Shown here: positions 53,613-62,270 of the stretch, piece by piece | How positions within the stretch are numbered: position 1 is the first letter of the stretch | Layout of the letters: each line of letters opens with the position of its first letter | NCBI RefSeq assembly: GCF_011801125.1 | Contig: NZ_CP046171.1 | Coordinates: 682,001 to 746,000 of the forward strand | Length of the DNA stretch: 64,000 nt | Source: Nocardia brasiliensis | GTDB taxonomy: Bacteria > Actinomycetota > Actinomycetes > Mycobacteriales > Mycobacteriaceae | Direction of reading: 5' to 3' | Notes under the pieces: generated by a model | What the model saw: only the letters and a program-made list of their open reading frames with translations | Database searches by the model: none | What the model was told of the DNA's origin: nothing | Program-made: the position numbers and the translations under genes

Positions 53613-54320
53613 CTAGCCGATGTAGCGCTGCAGGCGAGCGGAGAGGCGGGGCTCCAGCGGCCCGTCGGCTACGACGCGCTCCTCGACGTAGGCCAGATCG
53701 CCGCCCTCGACGATGCCGTAGAGGCGCTTGGCGCCGCCGACCACGATGCCGGACTGGCTGCGGATGACCACATCGGTGGCCAGCTCCCAGGATGACTGGG
53801 TGAGGGCTTGACCGTAGAAGAGCTCGACGATGCCGGTGCTGTGGGTCAGCAGCAGCTCGATGACCTCGTCGTTGCCGTCGATGCCGACCCGCCAGAAGCC
53901 GCTCTCGCGCAGGTCGGGGCCCGAGTAGTTGCCATCGGTGTCGATCACCCAGGAGCGCGAATCCCAAGCCAGGTAGTCGCCACCGTCGTGGGAGACGATG
54001 ATCTGCTGGCCGAAGCGGTAGTCGCCACGCTCGGGGTGGTTGCCTTCGCCCTCGCCGCGCCACACGCCGACCATGGGCAGCAGCGCGAGCATGGAGGAGC
54101 TCAGGTCGGGCCCGAGGCGCAGGTTCGCGGTGTCCTCGGGCAGCGGCAGGTCGGGCAGGCCGGGGATGTTACGCACGCCGGTGGACTTGGCGCGCTCGGC
54201 CGCCTCGGACACGGCGGCATCACCGCTGCGGCGGGGAGCCGAATCCGCCGAACCGTTGCCGTTCAGTTGTTCACTCGCTCGCTCGGCTGGATCGGAACCC
54301 TCGCTCGCGAGCTCGCTCAT
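53613..54320 (-). CDS. Ferric nitrobindin-like / FABP-like protein
   Basis: 235 residues. After a disordered N-terminal 60 residues, [48 protein letters not shown] is the GxWxGxGxG signature of the nitrobindin beta-barrel, and the C-terminal strand is [20 protein letters not shown]. In haem-binding nitrobindins a histidine sits in that last segment; here arginine is found, so haem binding is doubtful (recalled for Rv0813c-type proteins). Starts with ATG overlapping the stop of a 31-codon ORF (ATGA). Confidence 0.85.
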   Translation of the reverse strand: MSELASEGSDPAERASEQLNGNGSADSAPRRSGDAAVSEAAERAKSTGVRNIPGLPDLPLPEDTANLRLGPDLSSSMLALLPMVGVWRGEGEGNHPERGDYRFGQQIIVSHDGGDYLAWDSRSWVIDTDGNYSGPDLRESGFWRVGIDGNDEVIELLLTHSTGIVELFYGQALTQSSWELATDVVIRSQSGIVVGGAKRLYGIVEGGDLAYVEERVVADGPLEPRLSARLQRYIG

Positions 54321-54412
54321 GACTCGGTGAACAGCCGGTAGAAGACGTAGAGGCCGAACCATCCGATGAGGACGGCGACAGCCACCAGCAGAATCTCGAA
54401 GAAGAGGACCAC
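54317..54412 (-). CDS. 31-aa single-helix membrane peptide, leaderless, coupled to nitrobindin-like gene
   Basis: GTG-started 31 residues: [20 protein letters not shown], then [11 protein letters not shown]. One transmembrane helix flanked by Glu6 and Arg26. Its TGA overlaps the ATG of the nitrobindin-like gene. Six bases separate a TAGACT -10 hexamer from the GTG, so the transcript should begin at the start codon (leaderless). The combination of promoter, helix and coupling makes it a real small gene; function unknown, possibly a membrane partner or anchor for the nitrobindin-like protein. Confidence 0.7.
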   Translation of the reverse strand: MVLFFEILLVAVAVLIGWFGLYVFYRLFTES

Positions 54413-54418
54413 ATTTGG

Positions 54419-54424
54419 AGTCTA
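54419..54424 (-). promoter_or_regulatory. -10 hexamer TAGACT of the 31-aa peptide gene
   Basis: TAGACT on the minus strand with 6 bases to the GTG start codon, the geometry of a leaderless transcript. The terminator of the upstream sseC gene ends about 22 bases before it. Confidence 0.65.
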
Positions 54425-54446
54425 ACGACTCGCTGGAGCCGGGACA

Positions 54447-54499
54447 CAAACGACCCCGGTGGTTCTCCTCATAGTGCGGGGGACCACCGGGGTCGTTTG
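54447..54499 (-). terminator. Terminator of the sseC operon
   Basis: CAAACGACCCCGGTGGT and ACCACCGGGGTCGTTTG pair perfectly over 17 bp around a 19-base loop, 14 bases after the sseC stop on the minus strand. It isolates the sulfur operon from the downstream nitrobindin-like gene. Confidence 0.85.
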
Positions 54500-54513
54500 C
54501 TGCGTACGGTTTC

Positions 54514-54819
54514 TTACTTGGCGACCGCGACGTCGACCGGATGGATTCCGGCGCCGTCGGGGCGGATCTCCGCGGAGCCGTTACCGGCCGAGGAGAGCGC
54601 GCGCACGGTCCACGCGCCGGGCGCGGCGAAGAAGCGGAAGTCGCCGGTGCCGGAGGCGACGACCTCGGCGGTGAAATCACCGTTGCCGTCGAGCAGGCGC
54701 ACGAACGCGCCGCCCACCGGCTGACCGTCGGTGCTCAGGACGCGGCCGGTGATGACCGTCTCCTTCTCCACATCGACACCGGCGGGGATGGCCTGGCCCT
54801 GGGTAGGTGCTGCACACAT
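54514..54819 (-). CDS. sseC: SseC-like protein (DUF1416)
   Basis: 101 residues: [20 protein letters not shown], then [56 protein letters not shown], a small beta-sandwich typical of DUF1416/SseC, which is consistently linked with the thiosulfate sulfurtransferase gene in mycobacteria. It starts 2 bases after the sulfurtransferase stop. A role in sulfur metabolism is inferred from linkage; the activity is unknown. Confidence 0.92.
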   Translation of the reverse strand: MCAAPTQGQAIPAGVDVEKETVITGRVLSTDGQPVGGAFVRLLDGNGDFTAEVVASGTGDFRFFAAPGAWTVRALSSAGNGSAEIRPDGAGIHPVDVAVAK

Positions 54820-54821
54820 AT

Positions 54822-55655
54822 TTACGCTCCCAACTCGATCGGTGCACCGACGAGGGAGCCGTATTCGGTCCAGCTCCCGTCGTAGTTCTTGACATTGCTG
54901 TGGCCGAGCAGCTCCTGCAGCACGAACCAGGTGTGCGAGGAACGCTCGCCGATGCGGCAGTAGGCGATGGTCTCCTTCTCGCCGTCGAGCCCGGCCTCCT
55001 TGTAGATCTCGGTGAGCTCGGCCTCGGACTTGAAGGTGCCGTCCTCGTTCGCGGCCTTGCTCCACGGCACGTTGATCGCGCCGGGGATGTGGCCGGGACG
55101 CTGGCTCTGTTCCTGCGGCAGGTGCGCGGGGGCCAGGATCTTGCCGGAGAACTCGTCGGGCGAACGGACGTCGACCAGGTTCTTGGTGCCGATGGCCGCG
55201 ATGACCTCGTCGCGGAAGGCGCGGATCGAGACGTCGGGGGCGGCGGCCTTGTACTGGGTGGCCGGGCGGCTGACGCCCGCGGTGGACAGCGGACGACCGT
55301 CGAGTTCCCACTTCTTGCGACCACCGTCGAGCAGCTTGACGTTGTTGTGGCCGTACAGCTTGAAGTACCAGTAGGCGTACGCGGCGAACCAGTTGTTGTT
55401 GCCGCCGTACAGGATGACCGTGTCGTCGTTCGAGATGCCGCGCGCCGAGAGCAGATCGGAGAACTGCTCCTGGTTCACGAAGTCGCGACGAACCTGATCC
55501 TGCAGGTCCTTCTTCCAGTCGAGCCGGACAGCACCCTCGATGTGGCCACCGTCGTAGGCGGAGGTGTCCTCGTCGACCTCGACGAAGACGACGCCGGGGG
55601 CGTTGAGGTTCTCTTCGGCCCAGTCCACGGAGACCAGGACATCGGAGCGAGCCAT
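54822..55655 (-). CDS. Thiosulfate sulfurtransferase (CysA2-type rhodanese)
   Basis: 277 residues from the ATG at 55655 (AAAGGA 5 bases upstream); an upstream in-frame ATG adds 38 unlikely residues. Two rhodanese domains: the inactive N-terminal one (VSVDWAEENLNAPGVVFVEVD) and the active C-terminal one with CRIGERSSHTW, where Cys233 receives sulfur from thiosulfate. DDTVILYGGNNNWFAAYAYWYFKLYGH lies between. It is the central gene of a sulfur-transfer operon with DUF4395 upstream and sseC downstream. Confidence 0.95.
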   Translation of the reverse strand: MARSDVLVSVDWAEENLNAPGVVFVEVDEDTSAYDGGHIEGAVRLDWKKDLQDQVRRDFVNQEQFSDLLSARGISNDDTVILYGGNNNWFAAYAYWYFKLYGHNNVKLLDGGRKKWELDGRPLSTAGVSRPATQYKAAAPDVSIRAFRDEVIAAIGTKNLVDVRSPDEFSGKILAPAHLPQEQSQRPGHIPGAINVPWSKAANEDGTFKSEAELTEIYKEAGLDGEKETIAYCRIGERSSHTWFVLQELLGHSNVKNYDGSWTEYGSLVGAPIELGA

Positions 55656-55684
55656 GTTGTTCCTTTCAGAGATGACTTGCAGGG

Positions 55685-56203
55685 TCAGTTCGGTGCCGGG
55701 GACCCGGGACCACCGCCGGTCGGTGCGGCTATCCGGCGGAAACGGGCGACCAGCGGGTAGATCTGGCAACCCAGGCAGATCCCGAACGCCGCGTTCAGGA
55801 ACGCCGCGAACAGGGCGAAGCCGGCGAACACCGCGCCGACGACTGTGGAGCCGAGCGCGAAGCCCAGCAGGCCGGCGGCCGCGAACACCAGGCCGAGCAG
55901 CTGCGCGAATTTCAGCGGCGGCACCGGCTCGGTTTCGGTGGTCGGGGCCAGGCGCGGCGCGACGAATTTCGCGTAGACGCGCCCGTACGGGTGCTTACCC
56001 GGACCGTAGGCGGCGCCGATCGCGAAGACGACGGCCTGAATGGCGATCAGCACCGCGGCCGCGACGGGGGAGAAGATGGCGGCGATCAGCACCAGGACAA
56101 GGACGGCGGTGGTGACCCACGCGGCGAAACGCGGTCCGCGAACATCGACCTGTCCGTGGGGAATTGGCTGCTTCTCGGAAGTATTACGAATTTCGGTGGA
56201 CAT
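55685..56203 (-). CDS. DUF4395 membrane protein with CxxC motif
   Basis: 172 residues, four hydrophobic segments (RFAAWVTTAVLVLVLIAAIFSPVAAAVLIAIQAVVF and KFAQLLGLVFAAAGLLGFALGSTVVGAVFAGFALFAAFLNAAFG). The last helix ends in ICLGCQIYPL, a CxxC pair at the membrane surface, and KHPYGRVYAKFVAPRL is family-typical. DUF4395 proteins are frequently next to rhodanese and thioredoxin genes and may carry electrons or sulfane sulfur across the membrane (inference). AGGAG precedes the ATG. Confidence 0.88.
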   Translation of the reverse strand: MSTEIRNTSEKQPIPHGQVDVRGPRFAAWVTTAVLVLVLIAAIFSPVAAAVLIAIQAVVFAIGAAYGPGKHPYGRVYAKFVAPRLAPTTETEPVPPLKFAQLLGLVFAAAGLLGFALGSTVVGAVFAGFALFAAFLNAAFGICLGCQIYPLVARFRRIAAPTGGGPGSPAPN

Positions 56204-56291
56204 TGTGCGTACTCCTGCGCTGGATGCGACTGATGGCTGAAAATTGGCCAGTTCGCCGGGGGATCAAGAGATCACTCGCGCGGCGGACGAA

Positions 56292-56323
56292 GGTCGGCGT
56301 CAGGAAATCCGGAAAAGCCGACC
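56292..56323 (-). promoter_or_regulatory. Candidate attenuator hairpin in the sulfur-operon leader
   Basis: GGTCGGC and GCCGACC (56292-56298, 56317-56323) pair over 7 bp immediately after the stop of the cysteine-rich leader ORF, 88 bases before the DUF4395 start. A ribosome stalled in the leader could change its folding. Confidence 0.5.
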
Positions 56324-56325
56324 GC

Positions 56326-56391
56326 TCAGCGGCACAGGCAGCAACAACCACCGAGGCGGCACAGATCAACCGTGCGGCGTCGGGTGAGCAT
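56326..56391 (-). CDS. Cysteine-rich leader peptide of the sulfur operon
   Basis: 21 residues: it begins MLTRRR and continues TVDLCRLGGCCCLCR, with five cysteines of which four fall within the last six residues. This matches the Cys-rich leader ORFs known from mycobacteria upstream of the sseC/cysA2 operon, whose translation senses cysteine supply and attenuates the operon (established for mycobacteria; inferred here). It is 122 bases before the DUF4395 gene with a hairpin between. A TAAACT hexamer lies 27 bases upstream of the ATG on the minus strand. Confidence 0.88.
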   Translation of the reverse strand: MLTRRRTVDLCRLGGCCCLCR

Positions 56392-56502
56392 CAGCTCGTG
56401 GTTGGAAAGCACGAAAGCAGTTTACCCAATTAGGCGGGAGAATTGGACCCCGGGTTCGTCACAGTGGTCCGGGGAACCTGTCGAGGCACCTGTGCGGGAC
56501 GT

Positions 56503-56943
56503 TCAGGCGGCGACGGTCAACGGCTCGAGCGCGGAGCGAAGATCGCTCACCTTCGGCACGCCGGAGATCCGAAAGCGTTCGCGCCCTTCGCTATCGAAGA
56601 CGAACGTGGTCGGCAGCGAGAGCACGTTGAGTTCCTTGGCGAGCATCGGGTCGGCGTCGATGTCGATCTCGATGTCCAGTGGCGGCTGCTCCGACGTGGC
56701 CAGCTGTCCGGTCACATCGGCGACCACCCGGCGTACCGCGGCGCAGGGGCCGCACCACTCGGCCGAGAAATGCAGCACGGCGGGGCCCGCGCCGGTCACG
56801 CCTGCGGCGGCGAGCAGATCGGCCCGCGCCGAGCCGTTCTCGATGACGTCCGCCGCGCGGATCCGGCCGTCGCGGCGGCGCAGCAGCAGGCCAACCGCCA
56901 ACGCGGCGAGCAACATCACTGCCAGAATTGTGATTTCGATCAT
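56503..56943 (-). CDS. Membrane-anchored thioredoxin-like protein
   Basis: 146 residues: MIEITILAVMLLAALAVGLLL is an N-terminal helix with short head, then a thioredoxin fold with AVLHFSAEWCGPCAAVRRVV (Cys64, Cys67) and the cis-proline region LSLPTTFVFD. The reducing face probably lies in the cytoplasm given the basic LRRRDGR after the helix. Its ATG overlaps the LmeA-like stop (ATGA). Homologous to the Rv0816c type (from memory). Likely supplies reducing power to the sulfur-transfer proteins encoded next to it. Confidence 0.88.
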   Translation of the reverse strand: MIEITILAVMLLAALAVGLLLRRRDGRIRAADVIENGSARADLLAAAGVTGAGPAVLHFSAEWCGPCAAVRRVVADVTGQLATSEQPPLDIEIDIDADPMLAKELNVLSLPTTFVFDSEGRERFRISGVPKVSDLRSALEPLTVAA

Positions 56944-57740
56944 GGTCGCTGCAATCGGTCTAGGTCGATCGTGACATTCACACCCGTGCCCTGGACGACG
57001 ATCCAGCCACCGTCGGCACGGACTTTCGCGGGCTGGACACCGAACGGCAATTCTTTGATGTCGATAGTACGGGTGAAGCGCGCGAGCACCGCCGGTCGAT
57101 CGGCCTCCGGGAGCATCGCCACCGGGATGGTCGAGGTATTGGTGTCCTTGCACGATCCGGTCGCGGTGACCCGCACCTGCGTGCCGTCGAGCACCAATTC
57201 GGCACGCACCGCGACGTTTTCACCACCGAACCGTACGCCGGGAAATTCGGGCAAAGTGCCTGTGAGGCAAAGCACACCGTCGGTCGCGGTCATTCCGGTG
57301 CCGCCGGTGCCCCCGGTGCCGTCGGATTTGTCCGCGGGCGGGCCCTTCACCTGCAGGTCGGGAATGCCGAACAGCTGACCGAGCTCGGTGGGCCCGATGC
57401 GCATCGAACTGTCCACCCGCTCCACCGGAACATTGCGCAGGCTGCCGTCGACCAGGTCGCGCAGCGGGATGCGCATCCCGGTCAGCGTCGCCTCCATCTC
57501 GAACTCGCCGCGAATGTCGGGGCGCTTGCCGCTGGCCCTGATCACGACGTCGTCGTAGCGGCCGTTGACCGACTGAGCGAGGAAGGAGACGCCACTGATG
57601 GCTACCGAGGGCTCGGCGGCGAGGTCGGCGCCCTGGCGCAGCGCGCGCGAGACCCGGTACTCCGAATAGGCCGCGACGCTGAAATCAGTGACCACTGCCA
57701 GTCCCGCGAGAATCAGCAGCCCGATGATGAGCTTGCGCAT
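56940..57740 (-). CDS. LmeA-like phospholipid-binding protein (DUF2993)
   Basis: 266 residues. MRKLIIGLLILAGLAVVTDFSVAAYSEYRVSRALRQGADL is a signal/anchor plus the conserved start of DUF2993, followed by AISGVSFLAQSVNGRYDDVVIRASG, the tubular lipid-binding fold typical of the family. LmeA in mycobacteria is periplasmic, binds phosphatidylinositol lipids and supports lipomannan elongation and the envelope. Here it is the first gene of a two-gene unit with the thioredoxin-like protein, and divergent from glnR. Confidence 0.85.
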   Translation of the reverse strand: MRKLIIGLLILAGLAVVTDFSVAAYSEYRVSRALRQGADLAAEPSVAISGVSFLAQSVNGRYDDVVIRASGKRPDIRGEFEMEATLTGMRIPLRDLVDGSLRNVPVERVDSSMRIGPTELGQLFGIPDLQVKGPPADKSDGTGGTGGTGMTATDGVLCLTGTLPEFPGVRFGGENVAVRAELVLDGTQVRVTATGSCKDTNTSTIPVAMLPEADRPAVLARFTRTIDIKELPFGVQPAKVRADGGWIVVQGTGVNVTIDLDRLQRP

Positions 57741-57934
57741 TGATGAACCTTAACGGGGACGCTTCCGACGGTGCGTTTCCGGTATCAGACATATCTCACG
57801 GGGTGCGTCGGTAACCCGGATGGCGAGGTCATCGGGGTTCACACGCTAATCTTGCATCCGATTACCTGTGATCAGCGACGTGGCCCCGGCAATGCGGCTG
57901 TAGTCCTCGGAGCTATGAGATGGGAGGAGAGCTT

Positions 57935-58699
57935 GTGGAGCTGCTCCTGCTGACCTCCGACCCCGATCCCGAGTCGGTGTTGCCTTCGCTGGCGTTGCTG
58001 GCGCACAACGTGCGCCCGGCGCCCACCGAGGTGTCCTCCCTACTCGAAGCGGGTACGGCGGATGTCGCACTGGTCGACGCCCGCACCGATCTGGCGGCGG
58101 CGCGCGGGCTGTGCCGGTTGCTCGGCAGCACCGGGTCCTCTGTTCCCGTCGTCGCGGTGCTCACCGAGGGCGGGCTGGTCGCGGTGAACGCGGACTGGGG
58201 CCTGGACGACATCCTGCTGCCCGGTACCGGCCCCGCCGAACTCGATGCCAGGCTGCGGCTGCTGGTCGGGCGCAACGGCGGCGTGGCGAGCCCGGAGAAC
58301 ACCGGCAAGATCACCCTCGGTGAGCTGGTGATCGACGAGGGCACCTACACCGCGCGCCTGCGCGGGCGCCCGCTCGACCTGACCTACAAGGAGTTCGAGC
58401 TGCTGAAGTACCTCGCGCAGCACGCGGGCCGGGTGTTCACCCGGGCGCAGCTGCTGCAGGAGGTCTGGGGCTACGACTTCTTCGGCGGCACCCGCACCGT
58501 GGACGTGCACGTGCGGCGGCTGCGCGCCAAGCTCGGCAGCGAGTACGAGTCGCTCATCGGCACGGTGCGCAACGTCGGCTACAAGGCGGTGCGTCCGTCG
58601 CGGTCCGCGACCAAGGGCGAGCCCACCTCGTTCCCGGACGACGAGCCGGACGGTACCGACGACTCGCCGCTCGCGCCGGTCAACGGCTCGGCGCAGTGA
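57935..58699 (+). CDS. glnR: Nitrogen regulator GlnR (orphan OmpR-type response regulator)
   Basis: 254 residues from the GTG at 57935, which is preceded by GGGAGGAGAG; an ATG five codons earlier is inside that SD. The receiver-like domain ([19 protein letters not shown] start, [21 protein letters not shown]) lacks a standard phosphorylation pocket; the C-terminal winged helix is [52 protein letters not shown]. Nearly identical to M. tuberculosis GlnR (Rv0818, from memory), which activates ammonium, nitrate and glutamine genes in nitrogen starvation. No kinase is adjacent. Confidence 0.95.
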   Translation: MELLLLTSDPDPESVLPSLALLAHNVRPAPTEVSSLLEAGTADVALVDARTDLAAARGLCRLLGSTGSSVPVVAVLTEGGLVAVNADWGLDDILLPGTGPAELDARLRLLVGRNGGVASPENTGKITLGELVIDEGTYTARLRGRPLDLTYKEFELLKYLAQHAGRVFTRAQLLQEVWGYDFFGGTRTVDVHVRRLRAKLGSEYESLIGTVRNVGYKAVRPSRSATKGEPTSFPDDEPDGTDDSPLAPVNGSAQ

Positions 58700-58861
58700 A
58701 GCCGACGGACCGTTGATTCGGAACACCGGTGCGTCATCCGGTGTCGGCGCGGTGTTTGCGCCGATGACCGGCTCCGCGCCGCCGGTCGCGAAATGTTCGT
58801 CGCGCTCGCGGTGTTGAGCTGAGGCAATGACGTTGTCCGAGTGTGGGAATGGGGACCGAGT

Positions 58862-59812
58862 GTGAGCGAGCGCCGGCAGACGGACCGAGGAACGGGTGTC
58901 GCGACGGCCCAGTGGGCGGATCGGGTCGACACCGACACCGCCGCGGCGGTCCGGCGAATCCTGCACCGCGCGAGCGCTGCCGACGGTGTCGCCCCGGTCT
59001 CCGAACAGGCGGTCCTGTCACTGACCGCGGCCGAGGACGCGACGGCGCGCCATCTCGTCGCCACCCGGGATGGTGTGTCCGTCGGCTACGCGAATCTTGT
59101 TGCGGCACATGGCGAACATCCGGCAATGGCTGAGGTCGCGGTGGATCCGGACGCGCGCGGGCACGGCGTCGGGTCCGAACTGGTCGCGGCCGCGCTCGCC
59201 GAGGGCGGGTCCGGCACCCGGGTGTGGGCGCACGGGAATCTGCCCGCCGCACAGGCCGTCGCGGCCCGGCTCGGCCTGGCCACCGCGCGCGAGCTGTGGC
59301 AGATGCGACGGGCCCTGGCAACGCCGGAGCTACCGGAGTTGCCCGAGCGCGCCGACGTGACCCTGCGAACCTACGCCGGCCCCGCCGACGACGCCGAACT
59401 GTTGCGGGTGAACAACGCCGCCTTCGCCTGGCATCCGGAGCAGGGCGGCTGGACCGAACGCGACATCGCCGCACGACGTGCCGAGTCGTGGTTCGATCCC
59501 GCGGGCCTGTTCCTCGCGACCGACCCGGCCGAACCCGCGCGGCTGCTCGGATTCCATTGGACCAAGGTGCATTACGACGAGAATCCGCCGGTGGGCGAGG
59601 TGTACGTGGTCGGCATCGACCCGGCCGCGCAGGGGCGCGGGCTCGGTCGTCTGCTGACCCTCGCGGGGTTGCGTCACCTGCGCGATCGCGGCCTTGCCGA
59701 GGTGTTGCTCTACACCGAGGCGGACAACACTGCCGCGGTGCACACCTACACCCGGTTGGGGTTCGCGCCTGCCCACGTCGACGTGGCCTATTCGGCGGCG
59801 TCGGCTGAATAG
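58862..59812 (+). CDS. mshD: Mycothiol synthase MshD
   Basis: 316 residues from the GTG at 58862, a GTGAGCGAGCG repeat-type start that overlaps the stop of a 12-codon ORF; 58841 (GTG) and a later GTG are alternatives. Two GNAT domains: AEVAVDPDARGHGVGSELV in the first and GEVYVVGIDPAAQGRGLGRLLT in the second carry the acetyl-CoA binding R/QxxGxG/A loops; HPEQGGWTERDIAARRAESWFDP and FHWTKVH are substrate-site regions. It acetylates Cys-GlcN-Ins in the last step of mycothiol synthesis. Mycothiol marks the organism as an actinobacterium. Confidence 0.93.
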   Translation: MSERRQTDRGTGVATAQWADRVDTDTAAAVRRILHRASAADGVAPVSEQAVLSLTAAEDATARHLVATRDGVSVGYANLVAAHGEHPAMAEVAVDPDARGHGVGSELVAAALAEGGSGTRVWAHGNLPAAQAVAARLGLATARELWQMRRALATPELPELPERADVTLRTYAGPADDAELLRVNNAAFAWHPEQGGWTERDIAARRAESWFDPAGLFLATDPAEPARLLGFHWTKVHYDENPPVGEVYVVGIDPAAQGRGLGRLLTLAGLRHLRDRGLAEVLLYTEADNTAAVHTYTRLGFAPAHVDVAYSAASAE

Positions 59813-59885
59813 CGGAAGGCGGGCCGGGAGCGCGCGAGTAAAACTGGGGCTAATGTCACACATAACGCCCTAATCGCGCTTGGCT

Positions 59886-59907
59886 GTTCACTCGCCGTTC
59901 ACTCAGG
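59886..59907 (+). promoter_or_regulatory. PHO box (PhoP direct repeat) upstream of pstS
   Basis: GTTCACTCGCC and GTTCACTCAGG are two contiguous 11-bp direct repeats matching the actinobacterial PhoP box, 150 bases before the pstS GTG. This predicts induction of pstSCAB by phosphate starvation. Confidence 0.8.
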
Positions 59908-60056
59908 TCGGTCCAACTGTCAACCACGTGACTTTACGTTGAGTGATGGGCAGCTTACGGCTGCCTGGTGCGCAGGTTCCCCGCGAACAGCACCCACATC
60001 ACCCGTCCGGGGCCAGGTGAGGGGCCGGACGAGTAGGACGCCTTTCCGGAGGAATA

Positions 60057-61169
60057 GTGAATCTCAAGCGCAGCAGCGCCCTCGTTGGTGTGCTCGCGGT
60101 CAGCGTCATGGGCCTGGCGGCGTGTGGCAGCGATGACAACACGTCGAGCGGCAACGGTCCGACGGCCAGGACCGACATCGCCTGCGGCGGCAAGAAGGCA
60201 CTCAAGGCGAGCGGTTCGTCGGCGCAGAAGAACGCTATGGAACGTTTCATCGCCGCCTACGAGGCCAACTGCGACGGACAGACCCTGAACTACACCTCGA
60301 GCGGCTCCGGCGCGGGTGTCAACGAATTCCTCGGCAGCCAAACCGATTTCGCCGGCTCCGACTCCCCGCTCAGCGCCAAGAAGGACGAGCCGGCCAAGGC
60401 GCAGGAGCGCTGCGGCGCCCCCGCGTGGAACCTGCCGACCGTGTTCGGCCCGATCGCGGTGACCTACAACATCGACGGCGTGAGCGACCTGGTGCTCGAC
60501 GGCCCGACCGCCGCCAAGATCTTCAACGGCGCGGTCACCACCTGGGACGCCCCCGAGATCAAGGCGCTCAACCCGAGCGCGAAGCTGCCCGGCGAGAAGA
60601 TCGCCGTGATCTTCCGGTCCGACGAGTCGGGCACCACCGACAACTTCCAGCTCTATCTCGACGCCGCCGCCGACGGCGCGTGGGGCAAGGGCGCGGGCAA
60701 GGCGTTCGCCGGCGGCGTCGGTGAGGGCGCGAAGGGCAACGAGGGCACCTCGGCCGCCATCAAGGCGACCAAGAACTCGATCACCTACAACGAGTGGTCG
60801 TTCGCGAAGTCGCAGAACCTGTCCATCGCGCGGATCATCACCTCGGCGAGCAAGGATCCGGTCGAGCTGACCGCCGCGTCCGCGGGCAAGGCCATCGACA
60901 GCGTGAAGATCAAGGGAGACGGCAACGACCTGGTTCTCGACACCAGCTCGTTCTACAAGCCGACCGCGGCGGGCGCCTACCCGATCATCCTGCCCACCTA
61001 TGAAATCGTGTGCTCGAAGTACGCGGACGCGAGCACTGCCGAGGCGGTCAAGGCATTCCTGACCTCGGCGACCACCAACGGCCAGAAGGGACTCGACGAG
61101 GCTGGTTATGTTCCGATCCCCGAACAATTCAAGACGCGGCTGACCACCGCGATCAACGCCATCTCGTAA
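60057..61169 (+). CDS. pstS: Phosphate ABC transporter binding lipoprotein PstS
   Basis: 370 residues; GTG start with GGAGG 6 bases upstream. Signal peptide and lipobox ([11 protein letters not shown], Cys23). [48 protein letters not shown] and [17 protein letters not shown] are the phosphate-contacting loops of PstS. It captures phosphate outside the membrane and hands it to PstCA. First gene of a complete pstSCAB operon behind a PHO box. Confidence 0.97.
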   Translation: MNLKRSSALVGVLAVSVMGLAACGSDDNTSSGNGPTARTDIACGGKKALKASGSSAQKNAMERFIAAYEANCDGQTLNYTSSGSGAGVNEFLGSQTDFAGSDSPLSAKKDEPAKAQERCGAPAWNLPTVFGPIAVTYNIDGVSDLVLDGPTAAKIFNGAVTTWDAPEIKALNPSAKLPGEKIAVIFRSDESGTTDNFQLYLDAAADGAWGKGAGKAFAGGVGEGAKGNEGTSAAIKATKNSITYNEWSFAKSQNLSIARIITSASKDPVELTAASAGKAIDSVKIKGDGNDLVLDTSSFYKPTAAGAYPIILPTYEIVCSKYADASTAEAVKAFLTSATTNGQKGLDEAGYVPIPEQFKTRLTTAINAIS

Positions 61170-61220
61170 TCGCAGTGCCTACCCACCCCGCCGGCTGCGC
61201 CGGCTGACCGCCCCGGAGAA

Positions 61221-62270
61221 ATGTCCGTGCACCCTGAGGTGACCGCAGCGGGCTCGTCGGATTCGACGGGCCCGCGGGCGGCCGGAGACAAAGCCCCCAT
61301 GCCGAGTGAACCGAGCATCGAACCAGCCGCAAAGGTTCGACCAGCCCACAGCCATCGGGCCGAGACCATCTTCCGGTCTCTGGCCACGGCATCGGGCGCT
61401 GTCATCGTCGCCGCCATCGCGCTGATCGCGCTGTTCCTGTTGATCCGCGCGGTGCCCTCGGTTGTGGCGAACGACGCGAACTTCTTCACCAGCACCGAGT
61501 TCAACACCAGCAACGCCGACCACCTACGGTTCGGCATCCGCGACCTGTTCATGGTCACGGTGCTGAGCTCGATCTTCGCGCTGGTGATCGCGGTGCCGAT
61601 CGGTGTCGGCATCGCGCTGTTCCTCACCCACTACGCGCCCAAGGCCCTGTCTCGGCCCTTCGCCATGCTGGTCGATCTGCTGGCCGCGGTCCCCTCGATC
61701 GTGTTCGGTCTCTGGGGCTTCCTGGTGCTCGCCCCGCGACTCGAGCCGGTGCAGACCTTCCTGAACGACAAGCTCGGCTGGTTGTTCCTGTTCTCCGACG
61801 GCAACGTCTCGATCGCCGGCGGCGGCACCATCTTCACCGCGGGTGTGGTGCTCGCGGTGATGATCCTGCCGATCATCACCTCGGTCTCGCGTGAGGTCTT
61901 CAACCTCACCCCGGCCGCGCACATCGAGGCCGCGCACGCGCTCGGCGCCACCAAGTGGGAGATGGTGCGGATGACGGTGCTGCCCTACGGCCGCAGCGGT
62001 GTGATCGCGGGCTCCATGCTCGGGCTCGGCCGCGCGCTCGGCGAGACGATCGCGGTGCTGGTGGTCCTGCGCACCTCGGCGCAGGCCGGGCACTGGTCGG
62101 TGTTCGACGGCGGCTACACCTTCGCGTCGAAGATCGCTTCCGCCGCTTCGGAATTCAGCTCGCCGCTGCCGACGGGCGCCTACATCGCGGCGGGCTTCGT
62201 GCTGTTCGCGCTGACCTTCGTTGTCAACGCGCTCGCGCGGCTGGTCGCAGGCGGAAGGGTGAACGGATAA
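61221..62270 (+). CDS. pstC: Phosphate ABC transporter permease PstC
   Basis: 349 residues. After a 45-residue cytosolic tail come six helices; [21 protein letters not shown] and the EAA loop [49 protein letters not shown] are typical of PstC. ATG at 61221 is only 3 bases after GGAGAA, so GTG 61227 may be the real start. The stop shares a base with the pstA ATG (TAATG). Confidence 0.95.
   Translation: MSVHPEVTAAGSSDSTGPRAAGDKAPMPSEPSIEPAAKVRPAHSHRAETIFRSLATASGAVIVAAIALIALFLLIRAVPSVVANDANFFTSTEFNTSNADHLRFGIRDLFMVTVLSSIFALVIAVPIGVGIALFLTHYAPKALSRPFAMLVDLLAAVPSIVFGLWGFLVLAPRLEPVQTFLNDKLGWLFLFSDGNVSIAGGGTIFTAGVVLAVMILPIITSVSREVFNLTPAAHIEAAHALGATKWEMVRMTVLPYGRSGVIAGSMLGLGRALGETIAVLVVLRTSAQAGHWSVFDGGYTFASKIASAASEFSSPLPTGAYIAAGFVLFALTFVVNALARLVAGGRVNG

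Noticed and set aside
53547..53795. 82-codon plus-strand ORF crossing the large hairpin
   Set aside because: Reads through the hairpin and antisense to the nitrobindin-like gene; no family resemblance.
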